Source of the DNA: Cryobacterium sp. SO1
Lineage (GTDB): Bacteria > Actinomycetota > Actinomycetes > Actinomycetales > Microbacteriaceae
Direction: 5' to 3'
NCBI RefSeq assembly: GCF_004210215.2
Contig: NZ_CP067394.1
Span: forward strand, 2,666,001 to 2,730,000
DNA: 64,000 bases
Shown here: positions 44,504 through 53,118 of the stretch, piece by piece
Position numbering within the stretch: the first letter of the stretch is position 1
Layout of the letters: the number at the start of each line of letters is the position of its first letter
Program-made: the position numbers and the translations under genes
Notes under the pieces: model-generated
What the model was told of the DNA's origin: nothing
Databases searched by the model: none
The model's input: only the letters and a program-made list of their open reading frames with translations

Positions 44504-44764
44504 GTGAGCGACTACCTGGACGGCAACGCTGCGGCCGGGCCGCTCAGCGAGTTCTTCGCCATCGACGTCACCACCGCCCGCGGCCGGTGTCTGCACTGCG
44601 GCCGCACCGGCGCCCTGGCCACCGCACAGCTCTACCCCCACTCGCACGGCCTGCTGCTGCGCTGCCCCGGCTGCACGGAGATCCTGCTCCGGCTCGTGGA
44701 CACCGGCGACACCGTCTGCCTGGACCTGCACGGTCTGAGCTTCGTCGAACTCCAGCGCGACTGA
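44504..44764 (+). CDS. DUF6510-type zinc-ribbon protein
   Basis: 86 residues. Two CxxC pairs (CLHC near residue 30 and CPGC near 56) make a zinc ribbon. The N-terminus DYLDGNAAAGPLSEFFAIDVT is typical of DUF6510 proteins that follow sulfite-oxidase-like and flavin-reductase genes in actinobacteria. GTG 44504 has GAGGTG seven bases upstream; GTG 44495 is an alternative. Function unknown; electron transfer or cofactor handling for the neighbours would fit. Confidence 0.8.
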   Translation: MSDYLDGNAAAGPLSEFFAIDVTTARGRCLHCGRTGALATAQLYPHSHGLLLRCPGCTEILLRLVDTGDTVCLDLHGLSFVELQRD

Positions 44765-44870
44765 CGGCTCGCCGGCTCGACGGCTCGCCGGCTTCCCAGC
44801 TAAAGCCGCCACCGCCCCTTTAGGCTGGGTCACGGCGAATCTCACGCCGTTCAGACACCCGGGAGCGTGC

Positions 44871-46049
44871 ATGCAGGGATCGGTCATCCTCGACGTCATT
44901 CTGGTGGTGCTCCTCGTCGCCAGCCTGGGCGCCGGCTACCGCAGCGGCCTGATCGGCAGCATCAGCGGCATCCTCGGCCTGGTCGCCGGCGCTGTCGCCG
45001 CCTACTTCATCGTGCCACTGGTGCCCACCTGGGTGCCCGCCGCCGAGTGGCGCACCCCCGCGTCCATAGCCGCGGCGCTGGCGCTGGTCATCGTCGGGCT
45101 CACCGTCGGCGAGTCGATCGGCCTGGCCCTGCGCCGTCGCACACCCCGCAAGCTGCGCGGCGTGGACAGGCTCTTCGGCGCCGTGATCGGCGTGGCCGCT
45201 GCGGCGGCCGTCATGTCGATGGTCGCGTTCAGCGTCGGCGCCCTGGGCATTCCCGTGCTCACCTCCGCGATCGCCTCCTCCGGAGTGGTGCGCACCATCG
45301 ACTCGGTCACCCCCGGCCCGGTCAAGAGCTTCCTCGCCCAGCTGCGTTCCACCGTCGTCGACGACGGTCTGCCCGTCATCGCGGATGCGTTCGGCGGCCA
45401 GAGCCCGACCCTGCCCGAGGCCCAGCTCGACAACGCCGCGCTCGACACCGCCGCGGCATCCGTGCTACGCATCACGGGCAACGCCGTGGCCTGCGGCCAG
45501 AGCCAGTCCGGCTCGGGCTTCGTCATCGCCCCCGAGCGGGTGATGACCAACGCCCACGTCGTGGCCGGAGTCACCGAAGCCGTCGTGGAGGTACCCGGAG
45601 CCGGCGCCCTGACCGGCGAGATCGTCTACTTCGACCCCGTCGACGACCTCGCGATCATCGCCGTGCCTGGGCTGTCCGCCGCACCGCTGACCCTGCAGGG
45701 TGACCTGGCCGTGGACAGCGAGGGCGCCAGCCTGGGCTACCCGTTCGGTGGGCCTTTCGACTCCGATCCGGCCCGGGTCATGTCGGTCGGCTCGGTGCTC
45801 GTCGCCGACATCTACGGCCAGTCCCCCACCGCCAGGGATGTCTACACCCTCGCCGCGGACGTGCAGCAGGGCGAGTCGGGCGGCCCGCTGCTCAGCGGTG
45901 ACGGCCGGGTGGCCGGTGTGATCTTCGCCAAGGCTGCCAACACCGCCAACGTGGGCTACGCCTTGGCGATGTCCGAGGTCGCCCCGGTCGTCGCCCAGGC
46001 CGACGGCCTCTCCAGTGCGGTCAGCTCCGGTACCTGCATCCAGGGGTAG
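44871..46049 (+). CDS. MarP-like membrane serine protease (CvpA + trypsin fold)
   Basis: 392 residues. The N-terminal CvpA-like part has four membrane helices (about 1-130), followed by an extracytoplasmic chymotrypsin-like domain. The catalytic triad is visible as His229 (TNAHVVAG), Asp259 (PVDDLAII) and Ser336 (QQGESGGPL). Cys208 and a C-terminal Cys could form the disulfide used in MarP redox activation. M. tuberculosis MarP (Rv3671c) is needed for acid and oxidative-stress resistance. ATG 44871 is clear. The 106-bp gap before it holds nothing recognisable. Confidence 0.92.
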   Translation: MQGSVILDVILVVLLVASLGAGYRSGLIGSISGILGLVAGAVAAYFIVPLVPTWVPAAEWRTPASIAAALALVIVGLTVGESIGLALRRRTPRKLRGVDRLFGAVIGVAAAAAVMSMVAFSVGALGIPVLTSAIASSGVVRTIDSVTPGPVKSFLAQLRSTVVDDGLPVIADAFGGQSPTLPEAQLDNAALDTAAASVLRITGNAVACGQSQSGSGFVIAPERVMTNAHVVAGVTEAVVEVPGAGALTGEIVYFDPVDDLAIIAVPGLSAAPLTLQGDLAVDSEGASLGYPFGGPFDSDPARVMSVGSVLVADIYGQSPTARDVYTLAADVQQGESGGPLLSGDGRVAGVIFAKAANTANVGYALAMSEVAPVVAQADGLSSAVSSGTCIQG

Positions 46050-46093
46050 TTCGCCGGGGATTGAGCGCACTCCCGGGCTGGCAGACTGGATCC

Positions 46094-46816
46094 ATGACTA
46101 TCACCGCCGCCGCAGACGGCTCGGCCCTTGGCAACCCCGGACCGGCCGGCTGGGCCTGGTACATCGACGACAACAATTGGGCCGCCGGCGGCTGGAAGCA
46201 CGCCACCAACAACCAGGGCGAGCTCAAGGCCGTCCTCGAATTGTTCCGGGCCACCGCGCACGTGGACGACGACCTGCTGGTGCTCTGCGACAGCCAGTAC
46301 GTGATCAACGCCGTGACCAAGTGGATGCGCGGCTGGAAGGCCAAGGGTTGGCGCAAGGCCGACGGCAAGCCCGTGATGAACCTCGACCTGCTGCAGGAGA
46401 TCGATGAGGCCCTGGTGGGCCGCAGATACAGGTTCGAGTGGGTCAAGGGCCACGCGAACCACCCGCTCAACGAGGCCGCCGACTCCCGTGCCCGCGCGGT
46501 GTCCGAGGCGTATCAGCGGAACGCCTCGATCCCCGCCGGTCCGGGCTTCGTCGCGGGCGGCACCGCGCCGGTCAAGGCCGCGCCGGTCAAGGCCGCGCCG
46601 GTCAAGGCCGCGCCGGTCAAGGCCGCGCCGGTCAAGGCCGCGCCGGTGAAGAGCGCGGCACCGCGCGCATCCGCCGACCTGGGGCTGTTCGACTTCGAGG
46701 TCGACCGCCCGCACTCGGTGCAGGTGACGCTGAGCACCGAGGAGCTCGGCCGGCTCAAACGCCGGGCGTCCGGCCGCGGAGTCAGCCCTGAAGAGCTGCT
46801 CCGCGACCTGATCTGA
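46094..46816 (+). CDS. Ribonuclease H with repeat linker and C-terminal helical tail
   Basis: Degrades the RNA strand of RNA-DNA hybrids. 240 residues. The RNase HI domain (1-140) has all four metal ligands: Asp8, Glu43, Asp66 and Asp130, and KGHANHPLNEAAD supplies the loop histidine. Six APVKA-type repeats follow (about 158-187), a flexible basic linker. The last 45 residues (VTLSTEELGRLKRRASGRGVSPEELLRDLI) look like a small ribbon-helix-helix or DNA-binding tail. ATG 46094 is favoured over the longer frame. It ends directly against the convergent sugar-porter gene with no gap. Confidence 0.9.
   Translation: MTITAAADGSALGNPGPAGWAWYIDDNNWAAGGWKHATNNQGELKAVLELFRATAHVDDDLLVLCDSQYVINAVTKWMRGWKAKGWRKADGKPVMNLDLLQEIDEALVGRRYRFEWVKGHANHPLNEAADSRARAVSEAYQRNASIPAGPGFVAGGTAPVKAAPVKAAPVKAAPVKAAPVKAAPVKSAAPRASADLGLFDFEVDRPHSVQVTLSTEELGRLKRRASGRGVSPEELLRDLI
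46565..46654 (+). repeat. 15-bp tandem repeat (6 units) in the RNase H gene
   Basis: GCGCCGGTCAAGGCC occurs five times exactly (46565-46639) and once with two changes (46640-46654). It encodes APVKA repeats. The unit is a multiple of three, so gain or loss of units alters linker length only. Confidence 0.9.
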
Positions 46817-48301
46817 CTAGCGCCGCAGCTTCGGCTGCGTCTTCGGTTTGGCCGCATTCTTGTGCGGCAGCAGGGTGTTCGCCTCGTCGAGTGACATGCC
46901 GTTGGTCTCGGGTACCTTGGTGAGCACGAACAGGAACGACAGCCCGGCGAACAGGGCGTACATGCCGTAGGTGAGCGGCAGCGAGAGCGCCGCCATCGGC
47001 GGGAACGTCACCGTGATGAGGAAGTTCGCCACCCATTGGGCGGCGGCGGCCAGGCCGAGCGCCTTGGCGCGGATGGTGTTGGGGAAGATCTCGCCCAGCA
47101 GCACCCAGACCACCGGGCCCCAGGAGGCACCGAAGGAAATCACGAACACGTTCGCGGCGACGAGCGCGATCGGACCCCAGGCGCCCTGCAGGGCGAGTTC
47201 GCCGTCGACCATGACCGACTGGCTGAACGCGATGGCCATCGTGGCCAGCGACACCGTCATACCGATGGAACCACTGAGCAGGATCGGCCGCCGGCCGATC
47301 CGGTCGACGAGCGCGATCGCCACCAGGGTGACCAGGATGTTCGTCACCGACGTCGCCACCGAGATCGCCAGCGAACTGGATTCTTCGAAGCCCACCGCGC
47401 TCCACAGGGTGGTCGAGTAGTAGAAGATCACGTTGATGCCCACGAACTGCTGGAACACCGACAGGATGATGCCCACCCAGACGATGGGTTTGAGGCCCAG
47501 GACCGGCCCGCGCAACGACCCGGTGCGCTTGGCCTTGATGTCGTCGTCGATGGAGGCCTTCATGTCGCGGAGCTCACGGGCGACGTCGCCGTTCGGCCAC
47601 ACCCTGTGCAGCACCTCCTTGGCCTTGTCCTCTTTGCCGTGCAGCACCAGGTAGCGCGGCGACTCGGGAAGGAGCAGTGCGATCACGCCGTAGACGATGG
47701 CGGGAATCGCGGCGATCAGGAACATCCAGCGCCAGGCCTCCAGGCCCCACCAGAACATCTCGCTGGCACCGCCGGCTGTCGTGGCGAACACGGCGTCGGA
47801 GAGCAGGGCGGCGAAGATGCCGATGGTGATGGAGAGCTGCTGCAGGGAACCCAGCCGGCCGCGCATCTGCCGGGGCGAGATCTCAGCGATGTACGCGGGA
47901 GCGACGACCGAGGCGAGCCCGATGCCGATGCCGCCGACGACCCGCCAGACGATGAGGTCGACCACGCCGAACGCGAGACCGGAACCGATGGAGCTGGCGA
48001 AGAACACGATCGCGCCGGCGAGCATCACCGGGATGCGGCCGAACCGGTCCGCGAACCGGCCGCCCAGGAAGGCGCCGGTGGCAGCGCCGAGCAGTGCGCT
48101 GGCCACGGCGAAGCCGGTGATCGCTTCGGTGAGGCCGAACTGGCCCTGGATGGCCTCGACCGCACCATTGATCACGGAGGAGTCGAAGCCGAAGAGGAAC
48201 CCGCCGAACGCGCCGGCGATCGCCAACGCGACGACCTTGCGATTTGTCGCGGGTTTGTCTGTCGGCATCCGGTCTGTTTTCGGCCCTGTTGTGTTTGTCA
48301 T
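46817..48301 (-). CDS. MFS sugar porter (sugar:H+ symporter)
   Basis: 494 residues and 12 helices. Sugar-porter signatures are present: GGFLFGFDSSVINGA in TM1, GGRFADRFGRIP in loop 2-3, PESPRYLV after TM6, QQFVGINVIFYYS in TM7, and VPETNG after TM12. A hexose or pentose is the usual substrate; which one cannot be read. ATG 48301 has GGGGGAAG six bases upstream; GTG 48307 is an alternative. It is divergent from a DUF429 gene with 99 bp between starts. Its stop (plus-strand CTA 46817-46819) immediately follows the RNase H TGA. Confidence 0.92.
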   Translation of the reverse strand: MTNTTGPKTDRMPTDKPATNRKVVALAIAGAFGGFLFGFDSSVINGAVEAIQGQFGLTEAITGFAVASALLGAATGAFLGGRFADRFGRIPVMLAGAIVFFASSIGSGLAFGVVDLIVWRVVGGIGIGLASVVAPAYIAEISPRQMRGRLGSLQQLSITIGIFAALLSDAVFATTAGGASEMFWWGLEAWRWMFLIAAIPAIVYGVIALLLPESPRYLVLHGKEDKAKEVLHRVWPNGDVARELRDMKASIDDDIKAKRTGSLRGPVLGLKPIVWVGIILSVFQQFVGINVIFYYSTTLWSAVGFEESSSLAISVATSVTNILVTLVAIALVDRIGRRPILLSGSIGMTVSLATMAIAFSQSVMVDGELALQGAWGPIALVAANVFVISFGASWGPVVWVLLGEIFPNTIRAKALGLAAAAQWVANFLITVTFPPMAALSLPLTYGMYALFAGLSFLFVLTKVPETNGMSLDEANTLLPHKNAAKPKTQPKLRR

Positions 48302-48400
48302 CGCCACTTCCCCCGTCTTCGCTGGTGTTTTCGTCGTCTGGGCAACCTGAAAATCTTACGCCTGGCCCACACCCGGGGGTGACCATGGTATTCATGTCCC

Positions 48401-49300
48401 ATGACACGATTCCTCGGGGTGGATCTGGCCTGGGCCGAAGGCACGGCGGCGAAACCGGCTAATGAAAGCGGGCTCGCCTGCATCGACGACACCGGACGGG
48501 TGATCCACGCGGGTTGGGCCCGCGGCATCGACGAGGTCGTCGACTGGGTGCAGTCGATGGTCGAACCCGGCGCGGTGCTCGCCGTGGACGCACCACTCGT
48601 GGTCAACAACCCCACCGGCATGCGCGAGTGCGAACGGGAGACCGGGTCGCGGTACGGGCGGTGGCACGTGTCGGCGAACGCGTCCAACCAGGCCCTGCCG
48701 CGCCTGGGCGGCGTCACCCTGCGTGGCCGGCTGGAGGATCTCGGCTGGACCTACACCGACGGCGTCGAGCCCGTCGAAGCGGGGGCCCGGAGCGTCTTCG
48801 AGTGCTACCCGTACACGACCCTGGTGGGCGCGGCGGAGTTCGGCTATGACGAGCGGCGCCCCCGCTACAAGCGGATGGGGTCGGCGCTGCCGATCGTTCA
48901 GCGCCGCGCCGAGCGCGCCCTGGTCTGCGACGACCTCATTGAGCGATTGTGGCGGCTGCACGCGGGCTCACCGCCGCTGGACCTGGCCACGCACGCGGCG
49001 ACCGACAGCCTGGTGACCGAGCCGACACCGTTGGCCGACGCCGCCTACAAACACCGCGAGGATCTTCTCGACGCGGTGCTGTGCGCCTGGACGGCGTCGC
49101 TCTGGCACCGGTTCGGTACCGCCCGGTGTCAGGTCCTCGGCGCCGCAGACCCGCTCGTGGTCAACGGCCGCCGGGGCACCATCATCGCGCCGGCCCGGCC
49201 CGAACAGCGCCGCGGCGAGGATGCGCTGCGGGCCGCCGCGCACAGCTCACCGGCAGCCAGCGCACCGGCAGCCAGCGCCCCCACCGGCGCCGCCCACTAG
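48401..49300 (+). CDS. DUF429 protein (RNase H-fold predicted nuclease)
   Basis: 299 residues. The N-terminus TRFLGVDLAWAEG and AVLAVDAPLVV, with the later LLDAVLCAWTA, give the acidic positions expected for an RNase H-like fold. NPTGMRECERETGSRYGRWHVSAN is typical of DUF429. The C-terminal 30 residues are Ala/Pro/Ser-rich. Function is unproven in the family. Its TAG stop overlaps the stop of the convergent MenC-like gene in a shared CTAG (49297-49300). Confidence 0.85.
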   Translation: MTRFLGVDLAWAEGTAAKPANESGLACIDDTGRVIHAGWARGIDEVVDWVQSMVEPGAVLAVDAPLVVNNPTGMRECERETGSRYGRWHVSANASNQALPRLGGVTLRGRLEDLGWTYTDGVEPVEAGARSVFECYPYTTLVGAAEFGYDERRPRYKRMGSALPIVQRRAERALVCDDLIERLWRLHAGSPPLDLATHAATDSLVTEPTPLADAAYKHREDLLDAVLCAWTASLWHRFGTARCQVLGAADPLVVNGRRGTIIAPARPEQRRGEDALRAAAHSSPAASAPAASAPTGAAH

Positions 49301-50406
49301 AAGCGGATGTCCTGACGCGACAGGGTCACCTCGGCCAGCACGTCCGGCAGGACCTCCACCCCGATACCCGGGCCGGTCGGAACCCGGAGATGGCCGGCCT
49401 CGAGCACAAACGGCGCGGTCAGGTCCCGGGCGTAGTAGCGGTCCGAGGCCGACGTGTCGCCCGGCAGCACGAAGTTGGGCAGGCCGGCCAGCGCCACGTT
49501 CGCGGCCCGGCCGATCCCCGTTTCGAGCATCCCGCCGCACCACACCGGCACACCGTGCGCGGCCGCGACGTCGTGGATGCGCCGGGCCTCCAGGTAGCCG
49601 CCCACCCGCGACGGCTTCACGTTGATGATGCTGCACGCGGCCAGGCTGATCGCCGCGGCGGCGTCCTCGGCCGACTCGATCGACTCGTCCAGGCATACCG
49701 GGGTGCGGATCAGCCGGGCCAGCGCCGCGTGACCCAGCAGGTCCCGCTCGCCGAGCGGCTGCTCGATGAGCAGCAGGTCGAACGGGTCGAGCCGGGCGAG
49801 GTGCCGGGCATCCGCCAGCGAGTACGCGGTGTTCGCGTCGACCTGCAGCAGCAGGTCGGGGCCGAACCGCTCGCGCACGGCGCGTACCGGCTCGAGGTCC
49901 CAGCCGGGTTCGATCTTGAGCTTGATGCGCAGGTAGCCCTGAGCGAGGTAACCGGCCACGGCCTCGAGCAACTCGTCGACCGAGTCCATGATGCCCACCG
50001 AGACGCCGGCGGGCACGGTCTCGTGAACGGCGCCGAGGTAGCCGCCGAAGGACTGTCCGGTCCCCCGCAGCTGGGCGTCGAGGATCGCCGTCTCGAGTAC
50101 GGCCTTGGACATCTGGTGGCCCTTCACCGGGGCGAGCGCACCGCCCACCCGTTCGGCGGTGAGGCCGTCGCCGAGGGCTTGCAGCCGCGGGATCAGGTGG
50201 TCCCGGACCACCAGGTCGCTGGCGTCGATGAATTCCGAGCTGTAGAGCGGCCGCACCTCGGCGGCGCACTCCGCCCAGCCCTCGGCCTCGACGGTCGACA
50301 CGTGCACCAGGGAGATCTGGCGTTCCGTGACGGTGCCGAACGACGTGCGGAACGGCCGCACCAGCGGCAAGCTGACCCGGCGCAGCTCGATGTTCTCGAT
50401 TCTCAT
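49297..50406 (-). CDS. menC: o-Succinylbenzoate synthase / N-acylamino-acid racemase (enolase superfamily)
   Basis: 369 residues. Enolase-superfamily catalytic set: KxK lysines 162 and 164 (LRIKLKIEPGWD), metal ligands Asp190 (VDANTAYS), Glu215 (LIEQPL) and Asp240 (CLDESI), and the second base Lys264 (NVKPSRVGG). MenC dehydrates SHCHC to o-succinylbenzoate in menaquinone synthesis; members of this branch often also racemise N-acylamino acids. No other men genes are nearby, so the second role is equally open. ATG 50406 precedes the conserved IENIELRRVSLPL. Confidence 0.85.
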   Translation of the reverse strand: MRIENIELRRVSLPLVRPFRTSFGTVTERQISLVHVSTVEAEGWAECAAEVRPLYSSEFIDASDLVVRDHLIPRLQALGDGLTAERVGGALAPVKGHQMSKAVLETAILDAQLRGTGQSFGGYLGAVHETVPAGVSVGIMDSVDELLEAVAGYLAQGYLRIKLKIEPGWDLEPVRAVRERFGPDLLLQVDANTAYSLADARHLARLDPFDLLLIEQPLGERDLLGHAALARLIRTPVCLDESIESAEDAAAAISLAACSIINVKPSRVGGYLEARRIHDVAAAHGVPVWCGGMLETGIGRAANVALAGLPNFVLPGDTSASDRYYARDLTAPFVLEAGHLRVPTGPGIGVEVLPDVLAEVTLSRQDIRF

Positions 50407-50468
50407 GGTGCGGAGTTTACGGCGCATCCCCAGCCATCCGCCCGGTCTCGTCGATTAGGGTTCGAAGA

Positions 50469-51374
50469 ATGAGCGCTCTCGTGGATGGTTTTGTGAACAG
50501 CTGGCGGTCGCACCTGCTCGTCACGCTCTCGGGCAACGACGAGGGCCGGCCGGCCTGGGTGGGCACCATGCAGCAGGGCGACGACGCGGGCTTCTTCGGG
50601 CCGGGGTCGGCGTCCTGGGCGGTGCACGGCGGCATGGCCACCATGGTCGCGGGCATCCGGGCGCTGCTGATGCAGACCCTGCACCCGGGTGCCATGGCCG
50701 GGGTGCACGACTGGTCCCGGTACCGGGAGGATCCGCTCGGCAGGCTCAGCGGGACCATCCAATGGCTGGTCACCGTGACGTTCGCCGCCACCGAGCAGGC
50801 CGAGCGGGAGTCGGCGCGCGTGGGAAAGTTCCACGACAGAGTCGCGGGCCGCTACGTCGACGCCCGCGGCGTCGAACGGGAGTACTCGGCCGGCGACCCC
50901 GAGCTGCTGTCCTGGGTGCACGTGGTGTTCACCGACGCCTTCCTGGCCAGCCACACGCTGTGGGGCGGCCCGATCCCGGGTGGCGCCGACCGGTACGTGC
51001 GGGAGTGGGCCAAGGCCGGCGAGCTCGTGGGGGTGCAGAACCCGCCGCGCTCCGACGCGGACCTCGCCGCACAGCTGAAAGCCTTTTCCGACGCCGGTGT
51101 GCTGATGGGCGGCGACCGCGTCGCCGAGGCGGTGCGGTTCATCCGCAACCCGCCGCTGCGGCGCGGCATGATGCCGTTCTACCGCATCATGTTCGCCGGG
51201 GCCGTGGCGTCGATCCCGGTTCAGTACCGGCGGATGCTGGGACTGCGCCGTTCTCCCCTGCCCGTGGTCTGGGCCACCGGCGCGGTGCTCGGCCTGGTGC
51301 GCCTGCTGCTCGGCGCCTCCTCCACCTCGGAGGACGCCGCCCGGGCCCGGATCGCCCGCCTGGCGGTCTCCTAG
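50469..51374 (+). CDS. MpaB/DUF2236-family oxygenase-like protein
   Basis: 301 residues. DUF2236 features are GPGSASWAVHGG, the haem-ligand-type ALLMQTLHPGAMAGVHDWSRYREDPLGRL, TVTFAATEQAE, and WVHVVFTDAFLASH. In fungal MpaB and the rubber oxygenase Lcp this fold binds haem b. The bacterial function is unknown. ATG 50469 is 62 bp from the divergent menC start. The stop overlaps that of the convergent membrane-protein gene in a shared CTAG (51371-51374). Confidence 0.85.
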   Translation: MSALVDGFVNSWRSHLLVTLSGNDEGRPAWVGTMQQGDDAGFFGPGSASWAVHGGMATMVAGIRALLMQTLHPGAMAGVHDWSRYREDPLGRLSGTIQWLVTVTFAATEQAERESARVGKFHDRVAGRYVDARGVEREYSAGDPELLSWVHVVFTDAFLASHTLWGGPIPGGADRYVREWAKAGELVGVQNPPRSDADLAAQLKAFSDAGVLMGGDRVAEAVRFIRNPPLRRGMMPFYRIMFAGAVASIPVQYRRMLGLRRSPLPVVWATGAVLGLVRLLLGASSTSEDAARARIARLAVS

Positions 51375-52366
51375 GCTCGAAGCCGGCGGGATTCTCGGCG
51401 CAGGGTGACGGCGACGGCTGCGGCCGTGGCACCAGACAGGGCAGCCGCGATGGCGAGCACCGGAGCGTTCGGCTGCACGATCGACTGGCCGGCGAGAGCC
51501 TGACCGGTCACCAGGGCCAGCACGCCCAGGTACAGGACAACCAGCACGCGCAGGATGCCGCGACGGGCGAGCGGATGCGCCAGCAGGGTGATCCGTCTGC
51601 CCAGGACTTCGAGCAGCAGGGCCGCCAGCGGCAGCACCTGCAGGGCGTGCATGCCCACGAAGTGCGGGATGCGGAGGTCGCCGGCCACTGTGCTCCAGCC
51701 CACGAGCGGCAGGCTCGGGCCGCCGTCGGCGACGCCGACCGTATGCGCGCCGACGATGCCCTGATAGGCATCGAGCTGGGCGGCGGTGGGCCCGGTCATC
51801 AGGAACGCCAGACCCATGCCGACGAGGGCGATGAGCAGGCCGGAGCGGATGGCGAGGGCCCTGGCCGGGTCGCCCAGGTCGGTACGCAGCAGCAGGATGG
51901 CGATGGGGACTGCGGCGACCCAGACCGTGACGATCGATGCCGCCATCACCGACCAGAGTGCGGCGTTAAACGCCGTGGACACGTTGAAGTGGCTGGTGAG
52001 GCCGGCCACGGCGGCTCCGACGATGATCACCATCTCCACGACCAGGAAGACCGCCGCGATCGTGCCGGCCCACCAGGCCAATCGGTGCGGGGCCGGCCGG
52101 CGCCGGCGGGAGCTCGCCGCGGGCAGCAGCCCGATCAGCCAGGAGAGGGTCACCGCGTAGATGCCCACCGAGATCGCGAACTTGAGCGGCTTGGCCCAGA
52201 GTGGCGCGCCCGTGAGGGTGCGGGGATCCACGGCGAGGCCCACCAGAGCTGCGACGGCAACGACCGCCATGGCCGCCGCCAGCCAGAGCAGCGGCCGGTG
52301 CCAGCGGATGGCCGGCGGCAGAATGGTGCTGCGGACGGGTCCGGTTTCGGTGCGACTACTGGCCAT
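51371..52366 (-). CDS. Multi-pass membrane protein, probable MerR target
   Basis: 331 residues with about nine helices. Recognisable stretches are TLTGAPLWAKPLKFAISVGIYAVTLSW near the second helix and RIPHFVGMHALQVLPLAALLLE with a histidine pair near residue 225. Similar proteins are annotated only as membrane proteins. AGGAG lies ahead of the ATG at 52366. It is 30 bp downstream of the MerR gene on the same strand and so probably shares its promoter. Confidence 0.78.
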   Translation of the reverse strand: MASSRTETGPVRSTILPPAIRWHRPLLWLAAAMAVVAVAALVGLAVDPRTLTGAPLWAKPLKFAISVGIYAVTLSWLIGLLPAASSRRRRPAPHRLAWWAGTIAAVFLVVEMVIIVGAAVAGLTSHFNVSTAFNAALWSVMAASIVTVWVAAVPIAILLLRTDLGDPARALAIRSGLLIALVGMGLAFLMTGPTAAQLDAYQGIVGAHTVGVADGGPSLPLVGWSTVAGDLRIPHFVGMHALQVLPLAALLLEVLGRRITLLAHPLARRGILRVLVVLYLGVLALVTGQALAGQSIVQPNAPVLAIAAALSGATAAAVAVTLRRESRRLRA

Positions 52367-52396
52367 GATGACGGGCTCCTGTCAGGTCGGGTGGGG

Positions 52397-53074
52397 TTAC
52401 AAGTTGGTCGGTGCAGCAGAGTGGGTCGGTGCAGCAGAGTGGGTCGGTGCGGCAGGGGTGGGCGGTCCCGCGTATCGCGTCGCGGTGACGTGCTCCTGGG
52501 CGGCCCGGCGCAGCCCGGCGAAGAGGGCATCGCCGAGCACAGTGCCGATGACGACCATCTCGGTCTTGGATTCCCGGTCGTCTCGGGCGTCGACCTCGTC
52601 GAGGTCGGCCTCGGCCACGGCGAGCGCCGCGGCCGCGTAACCGGGCACCCAGCCGCGGAGGTCGGGCTGGCCGAGCTCGGCGAAGGTCTGCAGCACCCGG
52701 GCGGCGGCCAGGCGACCGGGATTCTCGGGTGACACGTGCCATCCGCTCAGTGCCTCGTCGACCTGTGCCACTGCCGCCGGCGACAGCGTCTTGCGGTCGA
52801 TCTGGGGCGAGACCGTGCGCTGGGCGATGTCAAAGGTGTGGGCGAGACCCAGATCGGAGTCGATGGCGTCGATTACCCGGCGGGCGGCAGTGACACTGAG
52901 CCCGCCCACGTCGAGCAGTCCCCGGATGACCCGCAGCCGGCGCAGGTGATCCGGTCCGTACAGCGACTGGTTGGGACCGCTTTTCTCTCCCGCGGGCAGC
53001 AGCCCCTCCCGGAGGTAGTACTTGATCGTCGCCACGGGAACCCCGCTGGTCGTGCTGAGCTGCGCCATCTTCAT
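52397..53074 (-). CDS. MerR-family regulator with repeat tail
   Basis: 225 residues. The N-terminal MerR helix-turn-helix and wing (MAQLSTTSGVPVATIKYYLREGLLPAG, then SLYGPDHLRRLRVIRGL) are clear. The effector part (about 75-200) is helical and lacks the metal-site cysteines of MerR/CueR, so it probably senses an organic or other signal. The tail consists of AAPTHS repeats. ATG 53074 sits six bases after a TATACT -10 box, so the message may be leaderless and autoregulated. It leads an operon with a membrane protein. Confidence 0.88.
   Translation of the reverse strand: MKMAQLSTTSGVPVATIKYYLREGLLPAGEKSGPNQSLYGPDHLRRLRVIRGLLDVGGLSVTAARRVIDAIDSDLGLAHTFDIAQRTVSPQIDRKTLSPAAVAQVDEALSGWHVSPENPGRLAAARVLQTFAELGQPDLRGWVPGYAAAALAVAEADLDEVDARDDRESKTEMVVIGTVLGDALFAGLRRAAQEHVTATRYAGPPTPAAPTHSAAPTHSAAPTNL
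52403..52456 (-). repeat. 18-bp tandem repeat (3 units) at the end of the MerR gene
   Basis: GTGGGTCGGTGCAGCAGA at 52421-52438 is flanked by near-identical units at 52403-52420 and 52439-52456. It encodes AAPTHS-type repeats at the C-terminus, in frame. Confidence 0.85.
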
Positions 53075-53077
53075 GCA

Positions 53078-53110
53078 GATAGTATATCTATCGGATAGTG
53101 CAACTGTCTA
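53078..53110 (-). promoter_or_regulatory. MerR promoter and operator, leaderless start
   Basis: Read on the minus strand, -35 TAGACA (plus 53105-53110) and -10 TATACT (plus 53081-53086) are 18 bp apart, slightly long as in MerR-type promoters. GATAG/CTATC units alternate across it (53078-53098: GATAG, 5 nt, CTATC, G, GATAG), forming overlapping palindromes that would suit a dimeric regulator. The ATG is only six bases past the -10, so transcription likely starts at or next to it. Confidence 0.6.
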
Positions 53111-53118
53111 TACCGATG

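Noticed and set aside
46565..46654. Regular repeat that could suggest a CRISPR array
   Set aside because: Units are head-to-tail 15-mers without spacers, in frame within the RNase H gene.
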